From: an uncultured Marmoricola sp.
GTDB taxonomy: Bacteria > Actinomycetota > Actinomycetes > Propionibacteriales > Nocardioidaceae
Assembly (NCBI RefSeq): GCF_943913695.1
Contig: NZ_CALTZE010000019.1
Span: forward strand, 1 to 37,454
Reading direction: 5' to 3'
Length of the DNA stretch: 37,454 nucleotides
Shown here piece after piece: positions 37,185 to 37,454 of the stretch. The notes under the pieces are model-generated. The model ran no database searches. It saw nothing but the letters and a program-made list of their open reading frames with translations, and was not told the DNA's origin. Position 1 is the stretch's first letter. Each line of letters begins with the position of its first letter. The position numbers and the translations under genes were made by a program.

Positions 37185-37190
37185 TACCGT
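37185..37190 (+). promoter_or_regulatory. -10 element of leaderless Fpg/Nei-type gene
   Basis: TACCGT followed by 6 nt and the GTG at 37197. Confidence 0.5.
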
Positions 37191-37196
37191 GGGCGC

Positions 37197-37454
37197 GTGC
37201 CGGAGCTGCCCGAGGTGGAGGCCCTGGTCGGCGACCTGTCGCGTCGCCTGGCCGGGCGGGCCGTCGTACGCGTCGACGTGGTGGCCTTCAGCTGCCTGAA
37301 GACCTACGACCCGCCGATCACCGCGCTCTCCGGTGGGCTGATCGAGGGAGTCGCGCGGCACGGCAAGTTCCTCGACCTCGACGTCTCCGGCACCCACCTC
37401 GTGCTCCACCTGGCCAAGGCCGGCTGGGTGCGGTGGAAGGACGACCAGCCCACG
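37197..37454 (+). CDS. Fpg/Nei-family DNA glycosylase, N-terminal part (3' end outside window)
   Basis: The first 86 codons of an Fpg/Nei glycosylase, running off the right edge. It begins with the family's invariant P-E-L-P-E-V-E directly after the GTG, so the catalytic N-terminal Pro (exposed once Met is removed) and Glu are present. The beta-sandwich follows (RRLAGRAVVRVDVVAFSCLKTYDPPITALSGGLIEGVARHGKFLDLDV) with the conserved Lys in RHGKFL, then HLVLHLAKAGWVRW. In classical Fpg the last segment is a HLGMSG motif; here it is HLAKAGW, marking a paralogous actinobacterial subgroup rather than canonical MutM. The H2TH and zinc finger regions would lie outside. Confidence 0.88.
   Translation, partial: MPELPEVEALVGDLSRRLAGRAVVRVDVVAFSCLKTYDPPITALSGGLIEGVARHGKFLDLDVSGTHLVLHLAKAGWVRWKDDQPT

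Overview
The window is high-GC actinobacterial chromosome (roughly 70% G+C by eye). Very strong third-position G/C bias, many GTG starts, GTP-type PEP carboxykinase, a bacterial proteasome activator (Bpa), a type VII (ESX/WXG) substrate pair, a DUF222-HNH protein and several actinobacterial DUF families point to Propionibacteriales, probably a Nocardioides-like organism; the genus is inference. No insertion sequence, prophage, CRISPR array or rRNA is visible. Genes are packed tightly: the longest non-coding stretches are about 200 bp (9747-9955 and 31534-31733), so no gap exceeds 300 bp.

Layout. 1-1986: 3' part of a PTS HPr-enzyme I fusion, probably DhaM. 1983-2705: TauE/SafE exporter. 2796-5034: release factor 3 and a GAP-type membrane protein. 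5062-6734: a cupin and a divergent PRISE-type reductase. 6748-9684: a DUF222-HNH protein and a cytochrome P450 whose last codons enter tRNA-Arg(ACG). 9956-13226: GTP-PEPCK, a translationally coupled LuxR-type regulator, a convergent 52-residue secreted peptide carrying two exact DTGWDIPK copies, and tRNA-Ser(GCT). 13297-15181: small membrane and hypothetical proteins and tRNA-Ser(TGA). 15200-19170: CN hydrolase, MobA-like protein, DUF6457, quinone oxidoreductase, Bpa and a HAD protein. 19167-21238: MatC-type carrier and divergent GntR regulator. 21204-24635: serS and three genes joined to it by 4-bp overlaps (HAD, GNAT, HAD). 24680-29312: PAP2-lipid kinase fusion, DUF4446, and a pheA-arcA-membrane protein operon. 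29319-31533: type VII secreted protein operon. 31734-37454: DUF4333 lipoprotein, DUF5926/SEC-C, RsbW-like ATPase, GDPD, AlkZ-like winged-helix protein coupled to an AAA ATPase, a 78-residue protein and the 5' end of an Fpg/Nei glycosylase.

Most genes are unrelated housekeeping or accessory functions grouped in short operons joined by ATGA/GTGA overlaps. Two tRNA-Ser genes lie about 10 kb from serS. The strongest candidate for an undescribed system is the regulator-peptide pair at 11770-12988. It has a duplicated octapeptide behind a signal sequence, a consensus ribosome-binding site that can be masked by a leader hairpin, an upstream imperfect palindrome, and a shared bidirectional hairpin inside the regulator's 3' end. 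A second, global signal is that many start codons are preceded at a fixed 6-7 nt by a TANNNT hexamer, the signature of leaderless transcription.
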